Assembly (NCBI RefSeq): GCF_003815775.1
Contig: NZ_CP033926.1
Location: forward strand, 1 to 64,000
Source: Chryseobacterium joostei
Lineage (GTDB): Bacteria; Bacteroidota; Bacteroidia; Flavobacteriales; Weeksellaceae
DNA: 64,000 bases
Direction: 5' to 3'
In this document: positions 8,917 to 19,086 of the stretch, piece by piece
Position numbering within the stretch: the stretch's first letter is position 1
How the letters are laid out: each line of letters starts with the position of its first letter
Translations under genes and position numbers: made by a program
The notes under the pieces: generated by a model
Databases searched by the model: none
Told to the model about the DNA's origin: nothing
Seen by the model: only the letters and a program-made list of their open reading frames with translations

Positions 8917-10509
8917 ATGTACAACAAAGGATTATATAGCGATTGGGTGCCAAAACCCGTACAGCTTCTGCTGATTGTGTTACTGCTTGCAGTGGTAATG
9001 CCTTTGGGTGGTGTGTATACGGGAAACATCAGTTATCTGGTGAGTGGTACAGGCGCAATGACGGAATATTTTATGTGGGCGAACTATGCTACTACAATAG
9101 GAATGGGGGCCTGTATGCCGATTGTCCTCAGAATGAAGATGAGATTCAAGGTGAGAGATAAAATGGTTACCTTATTAGTGCTTTTGGGACTACTAAGCTA
9201 CATCAATGCAACCACTTTACAACCCATGATCTTTGTATTTAGCTCCCTGCTTATTGGGTTCATGAAGATGATGGTGACCATAGAGCTGTTTTTACCGCTT
9301 ATGATGATGATCGGAAACCGTGGAATGTTCTATGGAGTATTCTATACATTCGTACTCGTAATGAATCAGGTAGCCGTTTATTATTCAGCAGAATTCGCTC
9401 TTCTTTATAACTGGCAGCAATTTTACATACTGACGTCTGTTTTATGCTTTATTCTGGGACTTATACATTGGATTTTTATGCACGATAAATATTTTGCGCT
9501 GAAAGTTCCTTTACATTATATTGATTGGCTGAGTATCATACTTTTCATTTCTGCATTTATGTTTTCTGCCTATGTATATTCTTTCGGAAGACAGCAGGAC
9601 TGGCTGAACTCAAAGAATATTATCAGTGCCAGCATCGCAGCATTTGTCAGTTTTGCACTACTCACCATTCGGCAGTTAACATTAAAGAGACCTTATCTTT
9701 CGTTTAAGATTTTTACAAGGAATAATGTGCTTCACGGGTTGTTTATGCTATTCTGGCTGGGGATGTTCTTGGGAACAGCAACACTTCAGAATACTTTTGC
9801 AGTAGGGGTTTTAGGATACGATTTATTAACGAATGCCTGGTTAAGTATGCTGATGATTCCGGGAATTATTGTAGCCGGAGCCATTGCAATCTTTTGGTTT
9901 AAAAAAGAAAAACCATTGAAGATGTACATATTTTCAGGATTTTCTGCCATGATGGGATATGTAATTATTATGTATTTCTCCATGGTTCTGGAATTCAATT
10001 ATGACAATTGGTACCTGCCAATGTTCCTGAAAGGCTACGGAATGTGTTCCCTGTTTATTTCAGTATGGTTTTATACACTGGATAAGCTTGAAATGAATGA
10101 CATGCTTGCCGCAATCGGATTAGTATTGGTATGGAGAACCTTTTTGGCGGTTGGGATCTTCTCTGCCATATATTCATGGTTTCAATACCATTTTCAGGTT
10201 ATTGCCATAGGAGACCTTGCGGTTTACATGGACGGCATGACTGTCTCTCCCCAAAATGTTGCCGCCAATATGAAAGCCATTCAGCTGAATGCAATCATTA
10301 TAGCCAGTAAAAAGATATTCGGATATATTATTCTGGCAGGTTTTGGAGTGCTGCTTTATGTGATTACTCACCATTTTGGAGCAAAAAGATTCAAATATTT
10401 CAGATTTGTAAGAGTTCTTGGCGGTAAATCTGTTATTGCAAGAAGAAGACTTCGCGAACGAAAAAAATTATTAGAAGAAATAAAAGACGCAGCTGGGCCT
10501 GCGATGTAA
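8917..10509 (+). CDS. MFS multidrug-type transporter (EmrB-like partner)
   Basis: This is a 530-residue polytopic membrane protein with about 14 hydrophobic segments, as in the DHA2 drug:H+ antiporter group, and a basic C-terminal tail (FVRVLGGKSVIARRRLRERKK). It follows a TolC-like and an EmrA-like gene on the same strand, so it is the inner-membrane pump of the tripartite system. The sequence is divergent from proteobacterial EmrB, and no substrate can be read from it. The start at 8917 gives a short cytoplasmic N-terminus before helix 1. Confidence 0.9.
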   Translation: MYNKGLYSDWVPKPVQLLLIVLLLAVVMPLGGVYTGNISYLVSGTGAMTEYFMWANYATTIGMGACMPIVLRMKMRFKVRDKMVTLLVLLGLLSYINATTLQPMIFVFSSLLIGFMKMMVTIELFLPLMMMIGNRGMFYGVFYTFVLVMNQVAVYYSAEFALLYNWQQFYILTSVLCFILGLIHWIFMHDKYFALKVPLHYIDWLSIILFISAFMFSAYVYSFGRQQDWLNSKNIISASIAAFVSFALLTIRQLTLKRPYLSFKIFTRNNVLHGLFMLFWLGMFLGTATLQNTFAVGVLGYDLLTNAWLSMLMIPGIIVAGAIAIFWFKKEKPLKMYIFSGFSAMMGYVIIMYFSMVLEFNYDNWYLPMFLKGYGMCSLFISVWFYTLDKLEMNDMLAAIGLVLVWRTFLAVGIFSAIYSWFQYHFQVIAIGDLAVYMDGMTVSPQNVAANMKAIQLNAIIIASKKIFGYIILAGFGVLLYVITHHFGAKRFKYFRFVRVLGGKSVIARRRLRERKKLLEEIKDAAGPAM

Positions 10510-10530
10510 AAATACCTTGTTTTTCACTAG

Positions 10531-10564
10531 TAAAATCCTGGATCTTTCTTAGACCGGGATTTTA
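10531..10564 (+). terminator. Terminator of the efflux operon
   Basis: TAAAATCCTGG (10531-10541) and CCGGGATTTTA (10554-10564) form an 11-bp stem with one wobble pair. A short T tract follows shortly after. It lies 22 bp after the pump gene. Confidence 0.6.
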
Positions 10565-10661
10565 CGTTTTATGGTCAGTACTAAGCTATACTTGCCATAA
10601 TTTTTTGTAAAAAGCTGAAAAATTTCATCTTTTCTTATTTTTATTGCTTCTAAATAAGAAT

Positions 10662-10669
10662 TACCTTTG
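10662..10669 (+). promoter_or_regulatory. -7 promoter element for the TonB receptor gene
   Basis: TACCTTTG matches TAnnTTTG exactly, 28 bp before the ATG at 10698. An ATTG at 10643-10646 could serve as a weak -33 element with a short 15-bp spacer. No clear Fur box was recognised by eye. Confidence 0.5.
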
Positions 10670-10697
10670 CCGGATTATAAAACTTTGATTTGAAGGA

Positions 10698-12911
10698 ATG
10701 AAAAAGCAGTACGCATTCATAGGTCTGTTAGCATCGGGATTATTCTTTTCCCAAACAGCAAAAGACTCTACAGCCTCTAAAGGTATTGATGATGTTGTCA
10801 TCGTGGCATCTAGAAAACCTACAAAAATCTCTGAAATTCCAGGTACGGTTTGGGTAGTACAGAAAGAAAAAATTCAGGAACAAGCCAAAAGTGGAGTTCC
10901 CATCAAGGAAATGTTATCAATTCTTATTCCAAGTATGGATATCGGTCCTCAGGGAAGAACCAATTACGGACAAAATATGAGAGGACGTTCAGCCTTAGTA
11001 ATGATAGACGGGGTTTCACTGAACAGTATCCGTGCCATCAGCCGTCAGTTGGACGCCATTGATCCCTTTAATATTGAAAGAATAGAGGTGCTTTCAGGGG
11101 CAAGCTCTATCTACGGTGGAAATGCAACCGGTGGTATCATTAATATCATTACAAAAGCACCATCCAAAAAAGGAATCAGCGGAGAAACCGAACTTGGAGT
11201 ACGTACAGGTTTTATGGGAAAAGATGACCATGATTTCCGTGCTGCACAATCCATTGCAGGAAAAGGAGAGAAATTCTTCGGAAGACTAGGAGTAGCCTAC
11301 CAACAAAATGGTGGAGTATACGGAGCCGATCAGAAACAGCTTTTTACAGATATTACACAAACCGATCTTCAGTATAACCAATCTATCGACATTTTGGCGA
11401 CTGGAGGATATCAGTTTAACAATAAACATAAAATAACAGCTTCACTTCAATATTACAACTCCAAGTTTAATGGGGACAAAAGCTTGTATTTAGGAGAAAA
11501 CCTAAGCGCTTTCACTACTAAAAAAGGAAGCCTGCTGGAAATGAGAGATGGCTTTTCCTCCGATAAAAATGTAGGAACAGAACGTTATATGGGAACCGTT
11601 ACCTATAACGGAAACGGAATTCTTGGCGGACAGGATTTATATGTTCAATTTGCCACACGAGGTGAAAAACTTGGATTTTATCCTTTCCCTGGGAATATAG
11701 CTATCAACGCTACAGACAAAATTGCGTACATGTCTTCCTCACAGCAAGATACCTATTATTCAGGAATAAAAGCTTTATTATCAAAGTCATGGAGAGGATT
11801 GAACGTTACCTATGGAGCAGACATCGATTTTGAAAGATTTGAAGGAAATCAATCTGTTTATAATATTGCTAAAACAATGTCCAGTGGCGGGTTGATTAAT
11901 GAAACACAATACAGATTAGGAAGATATCCTACCAACCGTTCTCAAAGCTATGCAGGGTATGTTCAGGCAAAATATAACATTCTTCCTAAATTGCAACTTA
12001 ATGCCGGGGTACGTTATCAGCACATGAATGTAAAAATGGATGATTTTGTAGGATCCGAGCAGCAAACACAGGTGGCAATGGGATACGGAAAGTCTGCATC
12101 TGCCATTCCCGGAGGTGAAAGTTCCTATAATGTAACATTGGCCAATGCCGGATTACTATATAAAATCAATGAACAGCACCAGGTTTGGGGAACATTCTCA
12201 CAAGGAGCAAGCTTGGCAGATCCTGCTAAATTCTATGGAATTGGAAAATATGCATTGAATGGAGGGAATTGGGATGTTGTTTCAAGTATCAACGTAAAAG
12301 AACAACCTTTACAACCCATCAAGACCAATCAGTTTGAAATGGGATACCGTGTTAACAAAGGCGGATTAAGAGCGCAGGTTGCCGGATTCTTAAGTACTTC
12401 TGATAAGACCGTTACAGTGGACAGAAAGACATTCCAGATCCTTGTCAATGATTTAAAATTAAGAAATATGGGAATCGAGGCTGAGATCTCCTATTCTCTA
12501 AACAATGGTGTTTACTTCGGAGCAAGCGGACTTTTAATTAAGTCTGAGGTAGACAACAAAGGAGAATGGCAGAAACAGGATATTTCCAGTGCTTCACCAT
12601 CGAAATTGGTTACTTATATTGGCTACAATGTGAACAACTGGTCGTTTAGATTCCAGTCATTGCAGAACTTCAAGCAAAAGGATGAACTTAATAACGTTGT
12701 TGAGGGCTACAATACTTCAGATCTTATGATGGGATACCGATTCAATTGGGGGAAATTCAATCTGGGTATTCAGAATTTATTCAACATAGATTACCAAACG
12801 ATCTGGAGCAAGCGTTCACAGGTTTTATATTCTAGCTACGGAATTCCTGAATTGTTTAACTACAAAGGAAGAGGAAGAACATTCAACCTGTCTTATACCT
12901 TTGAATTTTAA
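10698..12911 (+). CDS. TonB-dependent receptor, aerobactin/hydroxamate-siderophore type
   Basis: A signal peptide (1-19, ending FFSQ) is followed by a TonB-dependent plug domain (about 45-165) and a 22-strand-type barrel ending in the aromatic terminus TFEF. The plug motifs NMRGRSALVMIDGVSLNSIR, SRQLDAIDPFNIERIEVLSG and SIYGGNATGGIINIIT resemble the IutA (ferric aerobactin) group more than SusC proteins, so a ferric-siderophore role is inferred. No siderophore biosynthesis genes are nearby. It stands as a single transcription unit with a promoter element upstream and a hairpin downstream. Confidence 0.85.
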   Translation: MKKQYAFIGLLASGLFFSQTAKDSTASKGIDDVVIVASRKPTKISEIPGTVWVVQKEKIQEQAKSGVPIKEMLSILIPSMDIGPQGRTNYGQNMRGRSALVMIDGVSLNSIRAISRQLDAIDPFNIERIEVLSGASSIYGGNATGGIINIITKAPSKKGISGETELGVRTGFMGKDDHDFRAAQSIAGKGEKFFGRLGVAYQQNGGVYGADQKQLFTDITQTDLQYNQSIDILATGGYQFNNKHKITASLQYYNSKFNGDKSLYLGENLSAFTTKKGSLLEMRDGFSSDKNVGTERYMGTVTYNGNGILGGQDLYVQFATRGEKLGFYPFPGNIAINATDKIAYMSSSQQDTYYSGIKALLSKSWRGLNVTYGADIDFERFEGNQSVYNIAKTMSSGGLINETQYRLGRYPTNRSQSYAGYVQAKYNILPKLQLNAGVRYQHMNVKMDDFVGSEQQTQVAMGYGKSASAIPGGESSYNVTLANAGLLYKINEQHQVWGTFSQGASLADPAKFYGIGKYALNGGNWDVVSSINVKEQPLQPIKTNQFEMGYRVNKGGLRAQVAGFLSTSDKTVTVDRKTFQILVNDLKLRNMGIEAEISYSLNNGVYFGASGLLIKSEVDNKGEWQKQDISSASPSKLVTYIGYNVNNWSFRFQSLQNFKQKDELNNVVEGYNTSDLMMGYRFNWGKFNLGIQNLFNIDYQTIWSKRSQVLYSSYGIPELFNYKGRGRTFNLSYTFEF

Positions 12912-12959
12912 AAAAATAAGGTTAGGGTGAAGCCTTAATCTGAATTCAATACTTTCTAC

Positions 12960-12994
12960 AAATCCGGTTTCTGATATTAATTAGAACCGGATTT
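12960..12994 (+). terminator. Terminator after the TonB receptor gene
   Basis: AAATCCGGTT (12960-12969) pairs with AACCGGATTT (12985-12994), and an AT-rich tail follows. Confidence 0.6.
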
Positions 12995-13022
12995 TATATT
13001 TAATAAACTCCAAATCCAAAAC

Positions 13023-13054
13023 TTTGAACTTTAGCAGTTGAAGCCGTATCTTTG
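13023..13054 (+). promoter_or_regulatory. Promoter of the class I methyltransferase gene
   Basis: TTTG at 13023-13026 and TATCTTTG at 13047-13054 are separated by 20 bp. The -7 box ends 5 bp before the ATG at 13060, again predicting a leaderless mRNA. Confidence 0.7.
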
Positions 13055-13059
13055 CCGTT

Positions 13060-13764
13060 ATGAAAGATTTAATGGGCAGAGCAATCTGGGATTACTATCA
13101 CAATGAAAATCCTGAAGACCTGCAGACTGAAACCTCAATTTCTGAACTGGATGAACTTCCGGTTGAGTATTTATTCAGAGATTTTGAAGACATGAATGAT
13201 ATTGAGCAAAAGGCTCTGGAACTCTCCAATGGAAAAGTATTGGATATTGGAGCAGGAGCGGGTTCTCATGCATTGTACCTTCAAAATGATAAAAATCTTG
13301 ACGTTCTGGCACTGGATATTTCCCCGAAATCTATTGAAGTTTGTCAGTTGAGAGGAATCAAAAGAGCTGTTTGTGAAAATATTCTGAACTTTTCAGGAGA
13401 AACATTTGATACTATCTTATTGTTAATGAACGGTACCGGAATCTTTGAGGGGCTTTCTAAAATTGATACTTATCTTCAAAAATTAGGAACATTATTGAAT
13501 GAAAATGGTCAGATTTTAATTGACAGTACAGATATTCTTTATATGTTTGATCGTGATAAGGATGGGGGTGTATACATTCCTGCCGGTGGTTATTATGGAG
13601 AACTGGAGTATGTAGTTCATTATAAAGGCGAGTCTGAAGCTCCAATTACATGGTTGTACCTTGATTTTAATACTTTGAAGAATGCCGCTGAAAATAATGG
13701 GTTTACAATACAAAGAATACTCAAGGATGAGGATGCTTATCTGGCAAAACTGACTAAGAAATAA
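13060..13764 (+). CDS. Class I SAM-dependent methyltransferase
   Basis: This is a 234-residue Rossmann-fold methyltransferase. Motif I is VLDIGAGAGSHALYLQ (about 63-78), the acidic post-I position is in LALDISPKSIEV (about 92-103), and motif IV is in the TILLLMNGTGIF region. The substrate cannot be identified. It is a stand-alone gene with its own promoter and terminator, convergent with metG. A second start, Met5, is possible because the promoter lies so close. Confidence 0.88.
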   Translation: MKDLMGRAIWDYYHNENPEDLQTETSISELDELPVEYLFRDFEDMNDIEQKALELSNGKVLDIGAGAGSHALYLQNDKNLDVLALDISPKSIEVCQLRGIKRAVCENILNFSGETFDTILLLMNGTGIFEGLSKIDTYLQKLGTLLNENGQILIDSTDILYMFDRDKDGGVYIPAGGYYGELEYVVHYKGESEAPITWLYLDFNTLKNAAENNGFTIQRILKDEDAYLAKLTKK

Positions 13765-13840
13765 TTTGAAAATAATCTCTGATAGTTTATGGCAATCAAA
13801 ACTGCCATGATTATACAGACATTGATAGGAAAAATATAAG

Positions 13841-13867
13841 AAGCTGCTCGATAGGGCAGCTTTTTTT
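13841..13867 (+). terminator. Terminator of the methyltransferase gene
   Basis: AAGCTGC (13841-13847) pairs with GCAGCTT (13856-13862), followed by a T run to 13867. Confidence 0.75.
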
Positions 13868-13884
13868 ATGTAATCCTAGGAGCT

Positions 13885-13922
13885 TATAAAAAAGAGACCA
13901 CCCCAAAAAGGCAGTCTCTTTT
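13885..13922 (-). terminator. Terminator of metG
   Basis: AAAAGAGAC (13890-13898) and GTCTCTTTT (13914-13922) form a perfect 9-bp stem. Read on the minus strand it is followed by a T run (complement of 13886-13893), as expected for the end of metG. Confidence 0.75.
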
Positions 13923-13942
13923 ATATATTATATCACAAATGA

Positions 13943-15979
13943 TTATCCGATCTCAATACCATTTTCAACATTACTGTCATCAGGTGTTACGAAAGATAAT
14001 TTTCCATCTGGTTTAGTCGTTAATAACAACATTCCCTGAGATTCAATTCCTCTGATTTTTCTTGGAGCAAGGTTCAATAAGATCATTACCTGCTTACCAA
14101 TAAGTTCTTCAGGAGTAAAGCTTTCTGCAATTCCTGAAACCACAGTTCTTACGTCTACACCTGTATCTACAGTAAGTTTTAGTAATTTGTCTGCTTTTTC
14201 TACTTTTTCAGCTTCCAGAATAGTAGCTGTTCTAAGATCTATTTTAGTAAAATCATCAAAAGTGATCTCGTCTTTCATTGGGTTTGCGTTAGGGTTTGTT
14301 TTTTTATTGTTTTGTTTAGTGTCTTCAAGCTTTTGAATCTGAGCTTCAATTACATTGTCTTCAATTTTTGAGAAAAGAAGAGATGCTTCATTGATTTTGT
14401 GACTTGTTTCAATTAAAACGGATTGAGTTTCAACATCACTCCAGCTTTTCTTTTCAACATTGAACATATTCAATAACTTTTCAGAGCTGAAAGGCATAAA
14501 CGGTTCACATAACTGAGCCAAAGCTACTGCAATTTGTGCTCCTACAAATAAAGATTGTGCTGCTTTCTCAGGACTATCCTTAATGGTCTTCCAAGGTTCT
14601 TCTGTCTGAAGATACTGGTTTCCGAATCTTGCAAGGTTCATTAATGCAGATAATGCGTTTCTGAACTCGTAGTTGTCTAGGAATCCTGAAATTTCTTTTG
14701 CTGCTTTATTTATTTCCTTTAATTCTGGGCTGTTTACATCTCCCTGAGGAATAATACCATCGTAATATTTATGAACAAGAACTGCCACTCTATTGATGAA
14801 GTTTCCGAAGATTCCTACCAATTCAGAATTATTTTTCGTTTGGAAATCTTTCCACGTGAAGTTGTTGTCTTTAGTTTCAGGAGCTGATGAAAGAAGTGCA
14901 TATCTTAAAACATCCTGTTGGCCAGGGAAATCTTCCACATATTCGTGCGCCCAAACTGCCCAGTTTCTTGAAGTTGAGATTTTGTCATTCTCAAGATTCA
15001 GGAATTCAAAAGCAGGAACGTTTTTAGGCATAATATAGTCTCCATGTGCCTTCATCATAGCAGGGAAGATAATACAGTGGAATACAATATTATCCTTACC
15101 AATGAAGTGTACAAGGTCACTGCTTTCACTTTGCCAGTAATCTTTCCAGTCTTTTCCGTTTTTCTCCGCCCATTCTTTAGTAAACGAGATATATCCGATA
15201 GGCGCATCAAACCAAACATAAAGTACTTTTCCTTCAGCATTTGGAAGAGGAACCGGAACTCCCCAGTTCAGGTCTCTTGTCATGGCACGAGGCTTCAGTC
15301 CGTCGTTCAGCCAGGATTTTACCTGTCCGTAAACATTCGGCTTCCAGTCGTCTTTATGCCCCTCAATGATCCATTCATTTAGGAAGTCTTCATATTCGTT
15401 TAAAGGTAGGTACCAGTTCTTGGTTTCCTTAAGGATAGGAACATTACCGCTTAGCATCGATTTCGGGTTAATCAATTCTGATGGAGAAAGGGTAGAACCA
15501 CATTTCTCACACTGATCACCATAAGCATTCTCGTTGCCACAGTTCGGGCAGGTTCCTACAATATATCGGTCTGCAAGGAATTCTCCCGCCTGTTCATCAA
15601 AATACTGCTCAGAAATCTCCTCTGTAAATTTTCCTTTTTCATATAAAACCTTGAAGAAATCCTGGCTGGTCTCATAATGATTCTTGGAAGTTGTTCTTGA
15701 ATATTCATCGAACGAAATTCCCAGATCAGAAAAAGACTTTTTAATGATCCCGTGATATTTGTCAACGATGTCCTGAGGGGTAACTCCCTCTTTTTTAGCT
15801 CTTATAGTAATAGGAATACCATGTTCATCCGAACCACAGATAAACGCTACATCCTTTCCTAATCTTCTTTGAAATCTTGCGTAAACATCCGCAGGAATAT
15901 AGACACCTGCCAAATGCCCTATATGAACCGGTCCGTTTGCATAAGGCAAAGCTGCCGTAATCATCTTTCTGTTTGACAT
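13943..15979 (-). CDS. metG: Methionine-tRNA ligase
   Basis: It charges tRNA(Met) with methionine. Visible: the HIGH motif (residues 19-22 in ANGPVHIGH), a four-Cys zinc knuckle [17 protein letters not shown] in the connective domain (about 145-161), and the catalytic lysine loop in the variant KISTSRNW instead of KMSKS. The anticodon-binding helical domain follows, and a C-terminal tRNA-binding OB domain (about 575-678, [20 protein letters not shown]) is joined by a Lys/Asn-rich linker. The 678-residue length is normal for the dimeric type. A TATCTTTG promoter element lies 21 bp before the start. Confidence 0.98.
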   Translation of the reverse strand: MSNRKMITAALPYANGPVHIGHLAGVYIPADVYARFQRRLGKDVAFICGSDEHGIPITIRAKKEGVTPQDIVDKYHGIIKKSFSDLGISFDEYSRTTSKNHYETSQDFFKVLYEKGKFTEEISEQYFDEQAGEFLADRYIVGTCPNCGNENAYGDQCEKCGSTLSPSELINPKSMLSGNVPILKETKNWYLPLNEYEDFLNEWIIEGHKDDWKPNVYGQVKSWLNDGLKPRAMTRDLNWGVPVPLPNAEGKVLYVWFDAPIGYISFTKEWAEKNGKDWKDYWQSESSDLVHFIGKDNIVFHCIIFPAMMKAHGDYIMPKNVPAFEFLNLENDKISTSRNWAVWAHEYVEDFPGQQDVLRYALLSSAPETKDNNFTWKDFQTKNNSELVGIFGNFINRVAVLVHKYYDGIIPQGDVNSPELKEINKAAKEISGFLDNYEFRNALSALMNLARFGNQYLQTEEPWKTIKDSPEKAAQSLFVGAQIAVALAQLCEPFMPFSSEKLLNMFNVEKKSWSDVETQSVLIETSHKINEASLLFSKIEDNVIEAQIQKLEDTKQNNKKTNPNANPMKDEITFDDFTKIDLRTATILEAEKVEKADKLLKLTVDTGVDVRTVVSGIAESFTPEELIGKQVMILLNLAPRKIRGIESQGMLLLTTKPDGKLSFVTPDDSNVENGIEIG

Positions 15980-16312
15980 TTATAGTAAAGTTTTGACTGC
16001 AAAGATAAGGATTATCTCTTGAATACCGCTCTTTGAGGAGTTATTATGAACAATGTTCCTGTTTTTTAGCTTTGAATATGAATTTAAGTTAAACAAATGT
16101 TTAACTTATTGTGAACTCAAAACAAATATTATGCAACACATAGTATCGTGTAAGCTATTGATGGATAAAAAACTAACTAAAATGCGTTTCGTAATATACA
16201 TAATTTTATCTTAAATTATATTAAAATTATGATAATTCTAATTTTTTTTTAAATTGCAAGGCTGGCCTAGGGCTAGAAACAAGACTGAAAACGAAACTAT
16301 AAAAATAAGATT
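15980..16312. promoter_or_regulatory. Divergent metG/sus control region with a 24-bp palindrome
   Basis: This 333-bp gap lies between metG and the SusC gene. It holds the metG -7 box (16000-16007) and a near-perfect palindrome at 16085-16108: 11-bp arms TAAGTTAAACA and TGTTTAACTTA around a central AA, a good candidate operator. A 9-mer TTTCGTAAT at 16187-16195 recurs upstream of the GH13 gene at 25324-25332. AT-rich sequence then runs to the GTG start. I found no exact TAnnTTTG box for the sus operon. Confidence 0.45.
16000..16007 (-). promoter_or_regulatory. -7 promoter element of metG
   Basis: On the minus strand the sequence reads TATCTTTG, a full match to TAnnTTTG, 21 bp upstream of the metG ATG at 15979. 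No clear TTTG was found at the -33 position. Confidence 0.5.
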
Positions 16313-19081
16313 GTGAAGAATTTTACAACGGTATTAAAAATAGCGCCTGCCTTTTTATTGGCAAGTACAGTAATGCACGCGCAGACCAAGGACTCTATTC
16401 CTCAAGAGAAAAAGATTGAGGAAGTTGTACTGATAGGGTATGGTAAACAAAAGAAAACTGACCTTACGGGATCTATTACTTCTGTAACAGCCAAGGACTT
16501 TAACGGTGGTGCTACTTCTGCTGGTCAACTTATTCAGGGTAAAACACCCGGAGTACAGATTACAAATAGCAGTGGTGCTCCTGGTTCTGGAACAAAAATA
16601 AGGATTAGAGGTACATCTTCTTTAAATGGTGAAAACTCACCTTTAATTGTAATTGATGGTGTTCCACAGGATTTTACTGGAGTAAATGGGGCATCAGATC
16701 CATTATCTCTTATCAATCCAAATGATATAGAAAGTTTTGATATTCTTAAAGATGCTTCAGCCACAGCTATTTATGGTAACAGGGCTTCTAACGGGGTAAT
16801 TTTGATTACAACGAAAAAAGGTACAGCAGGAAAATTCAAAGTTAATTTTTCCACGGTTACTTCTGTTTCAACAAAGATGGATAATGTGAATGTCCTTGAT
16901 GCTGATTCATATAGATCATTTGTAAAAGAACTAGCAAAAACGAATCCATCTGTTGCTACCAATGCATCCAGATTAGGGACAGCTAATACCAATTGGCAGA
17001 ACCAGATTTATCAGAAAGCTTGGGGAACAGATAATAATTTGGCATTTTCCGGTGGAGTGAAGTGGCTACCATATCGTTTATCCATTGGATATAATGATCA
17101 GAATGGTATTGTAAAGACTAATTCATTTAAAAGGACTTCTGTGGGATTAAATTTAAATCCAAAGTTTTTTGATAATCATTTGACGGTAAATATTAATGCT
17201 AAAGGAACCTTTACAGACAATAGGTTTAATGATGATAAAGTAATAAAGTCTGCTACTTATTTTGATCCTACACAGCCTATATATTCTGGAAATACAGCAT
17301 ATGGCGGTTTTTATGAATGGACGGATCCTAATAATAATATAACGGGACTTAATGTAAATGGTACATCCAATCCATTAGGGCTTTTAAATGGTGTACATGA
17401 TGTTTCTTCCGTATGGAGAGGTTTAGGAAACATTCAGTTAGACTATAAATTACACTTTTTGCCGGATTTGCATGTTAATGTAAATGCTGGTTATGATTAT
17501 TCTAAAAGTAATGGTGCAAAGACTGTAAGTCCGATCTATAGAGCTGGAATCAGTGATCTAGGGACATACAATCAGTATACCATGGAGAAAAAGAATAAAT
17601 TACTTGAGACTTATTTGAGTTATTTGAAGACCATAAATTCTATTTCTACAACAGTAGATCTTACTGCTGGTTATTCTTATCAGGATTTTAATACTATTAT
17701 TCCGGGATCAACTACATTTAAAGGAAGAGGTCAAAATACATTTACTAATGATTTTGAAACTAAAAATGTATTATTATCATTCTATGGAAGAGGTATTTTT
17801 ACAATTGCCAATAAATATATTGTTTCTGCCTCTATAAGACGAGATGGATCTTCCAGATTCTATAATGGTACAACAAGTAATGTTTGGGGCAATTTCCCAG
17901 GAGTATCAGTTGCATGGAAAATTAATGAAGAAAACTTCCTGAAAGACACAGGAATCAAGGTTTTAAAACTAAGAGCAGGATGGGGGAAAACAGGACAGCA
18001 AGAGCTTCCTACGCTGGATACCAACAAGCCAAGAAACTACCCGTCTTATGCTGCTTATAATTTAAGCTCCAGCGGAGCAGAATATCAATTCGGGGATCAG
18101 TTCTATTTTATGATGAGACCTGAGATTTACAATCCAAATTTAAGTTGGGAAATTACTACAACAAAAAATGCGGGTATTGACTTCGGTTTTGCAAACAATA
18201 GAATTACCGGTTCCATTGATGTGTATCAGAAAGATACAAAAGACCTGATTGTAGATTCACCTATTGCAGCAGGAGACTTAAGTAATCATAATCTTTTGAA
18301 TGTAGGAAATATGCAAACAAAAGGTATAGAAGCCTCTGTAACCTTTGTTCCAATTAAAAAAGAAAATACAACATGGGAAGTATCATTTAATGCAACTCAT
18401 TACAAATCTGAAATTACCAAACTTATTAATGGAGCAGATTCTTCATACAGAATTTTAGTAGGAGGAATTGATGGAGGTGTTAATAATACGATCCAGGCTC
18501 ATACCGTAGGACGTCAGCCTAATGCTTTCTATGTATTTCAACAGGTTTATGATGCTAATGGGAAACCATTGGATGGTATATATGTAGACAGAAATAACGA
18601 TGGTAAGATTGATGTAAATGACAGATATTATTATAAATCTACACAGCCGGATGCTATTATAGGGTTTAATACTAAATTTTCTCACAATAATTGGGATATT
18701 GGGTTAAGTGCAAGAGCGGTATTAGGAAACTATGTATATAATAATGCTGCCTCTAACAGTTCAATTCAGTCATTAACAACCAATAATTATCTGCAAAATG
18801 TATATTCTACTGCTGCGGAATATAAATTTACAAGTCCACAGTATTTTTCTGATATTTTCGTAGAGAATGCTTCTTTCTTAAGATTAGATAATATCAATGC
18901 AGGGTACAACTTTAAAGATCTTTTCTATAAAGGTAGTAATGTAAGAGTGTATGCAATGTTGCAAAACGTATTTGTAATTACCAAGTATTCAGGAATAGAT
19001 CCTGAAGTATTCGGAAATATAGACAATGGATATTATCAGATGCCAAAAGTGTATTCTTTAGGATTTAACTTTCAATTTTAA
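16313..19081 (+). CDS. SusC/RagA family TonB-linked outer-membrane importer
   Basis: This is the barrel partner of SusD that imports oligosaccharides. The start codon is GTG, chosen because it gives a complete signal peptide (MKNFTTVLKIAPAFLLASTVMHAQ). The TonB-box-like stretch KIEEVVLIGYGKQKKTDLTG (about 35-54) follows at once, so the usual N-terminal carboxypeptidase-regulatory-like domain is missing, which explains 922 residues rather than about 1000. The plug carries DASATAIYGNRASNGVILIT, and the barrel ends in FNFQF. The SusD gene begins 5 bp after the stop, so the two are translated as a pair. GH97 and GH13 neighbours point to starch or maltodextrin. Confidence 0.95.
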   Translation: MKNFTTVLKIAPAFLLASTVMHAQTKDSIPQEKKIEEVVLIGYGKQKKTDLTGSITSVTAKDFNGGATSAGQLIQGKTPGVQITNSSGAPGSGTKIRIRGTSSLNGENSPLIVIDGVPQDFTGVNGASDPLSLINPNDIESFDILKDASATAIYGNRASNGVILITTKKGTAGKFKVNFSTVTSVSTKMDNVNVLDADSYRSFVKELAKTNPSVATNASRLGTANTNWQNQIYQKAWGTDNNLAFSGGVKWLPYRLSIGYNDQNGIVKTNSFKRTSVGLNLNPKFFDNHLTVNINAKGTFTDNRFNDDKVIKSATYFDPTQPIYSGNTAYGGFYEWTDPNNNITGLNVNGTSNPLGLLNGVHDVSSVWRGLGNIQLDYKLHFLPDLHVNVNAGYDYSKSNGAKTVSPIYRAGISDLGTYNQYTMEKKNKLLETYLSYLKTINSISTTVDLTAGYSYQDFNTIIPGSTTFKGRGQNTFTNDFETKNVLLSFYGRGIFTIANKYIVSASIRRDGSSRFYNGTTSNVWGNFPGVSVAWKINEENFLKDTGIKVLKLRAGWGKTGQQELPTLDTNKPRNYPSYAAYNLSSSGAEYQFGDQFYFMMRPEIYNPNLSWEITTTKNAGIDFGFANNRITGSIDVYQKDTKDLIVDSPIAAGDLSNHNLLNVGNMQTKGIEASVTFVPIKKENTTWEVSFNATHYKSEITKLINGADSSYRILVGGIDGGVNNTIQAHTVGRQPNAFYVFQQVYDANGKPLDGIYVDRNNDGKIDVNDRYYYKSTQPDAIIGFNTKFSHNNWDIGLSARAVLGNYVYNNAASNSSIQSLTTNNYLQNVYSTAAEYKFTSPQYFSDIFVENASFLRLDNINAGYNFKDLFYKGSNVRVYAMLQNVFVITKYSGIDPEVFGNIDNGYYQMPKVYSLGFNFQF

Positions 19082-19086
19082 GAGAA

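Noticed and set aside
16534..16992. Minus-strand ORFs of 73-76 codons inside the SusC gene
   Set aside because: They lie wholly within a clear SusC coding frame, have no recognisable domain and no promoter; they are shadows of the real gene.
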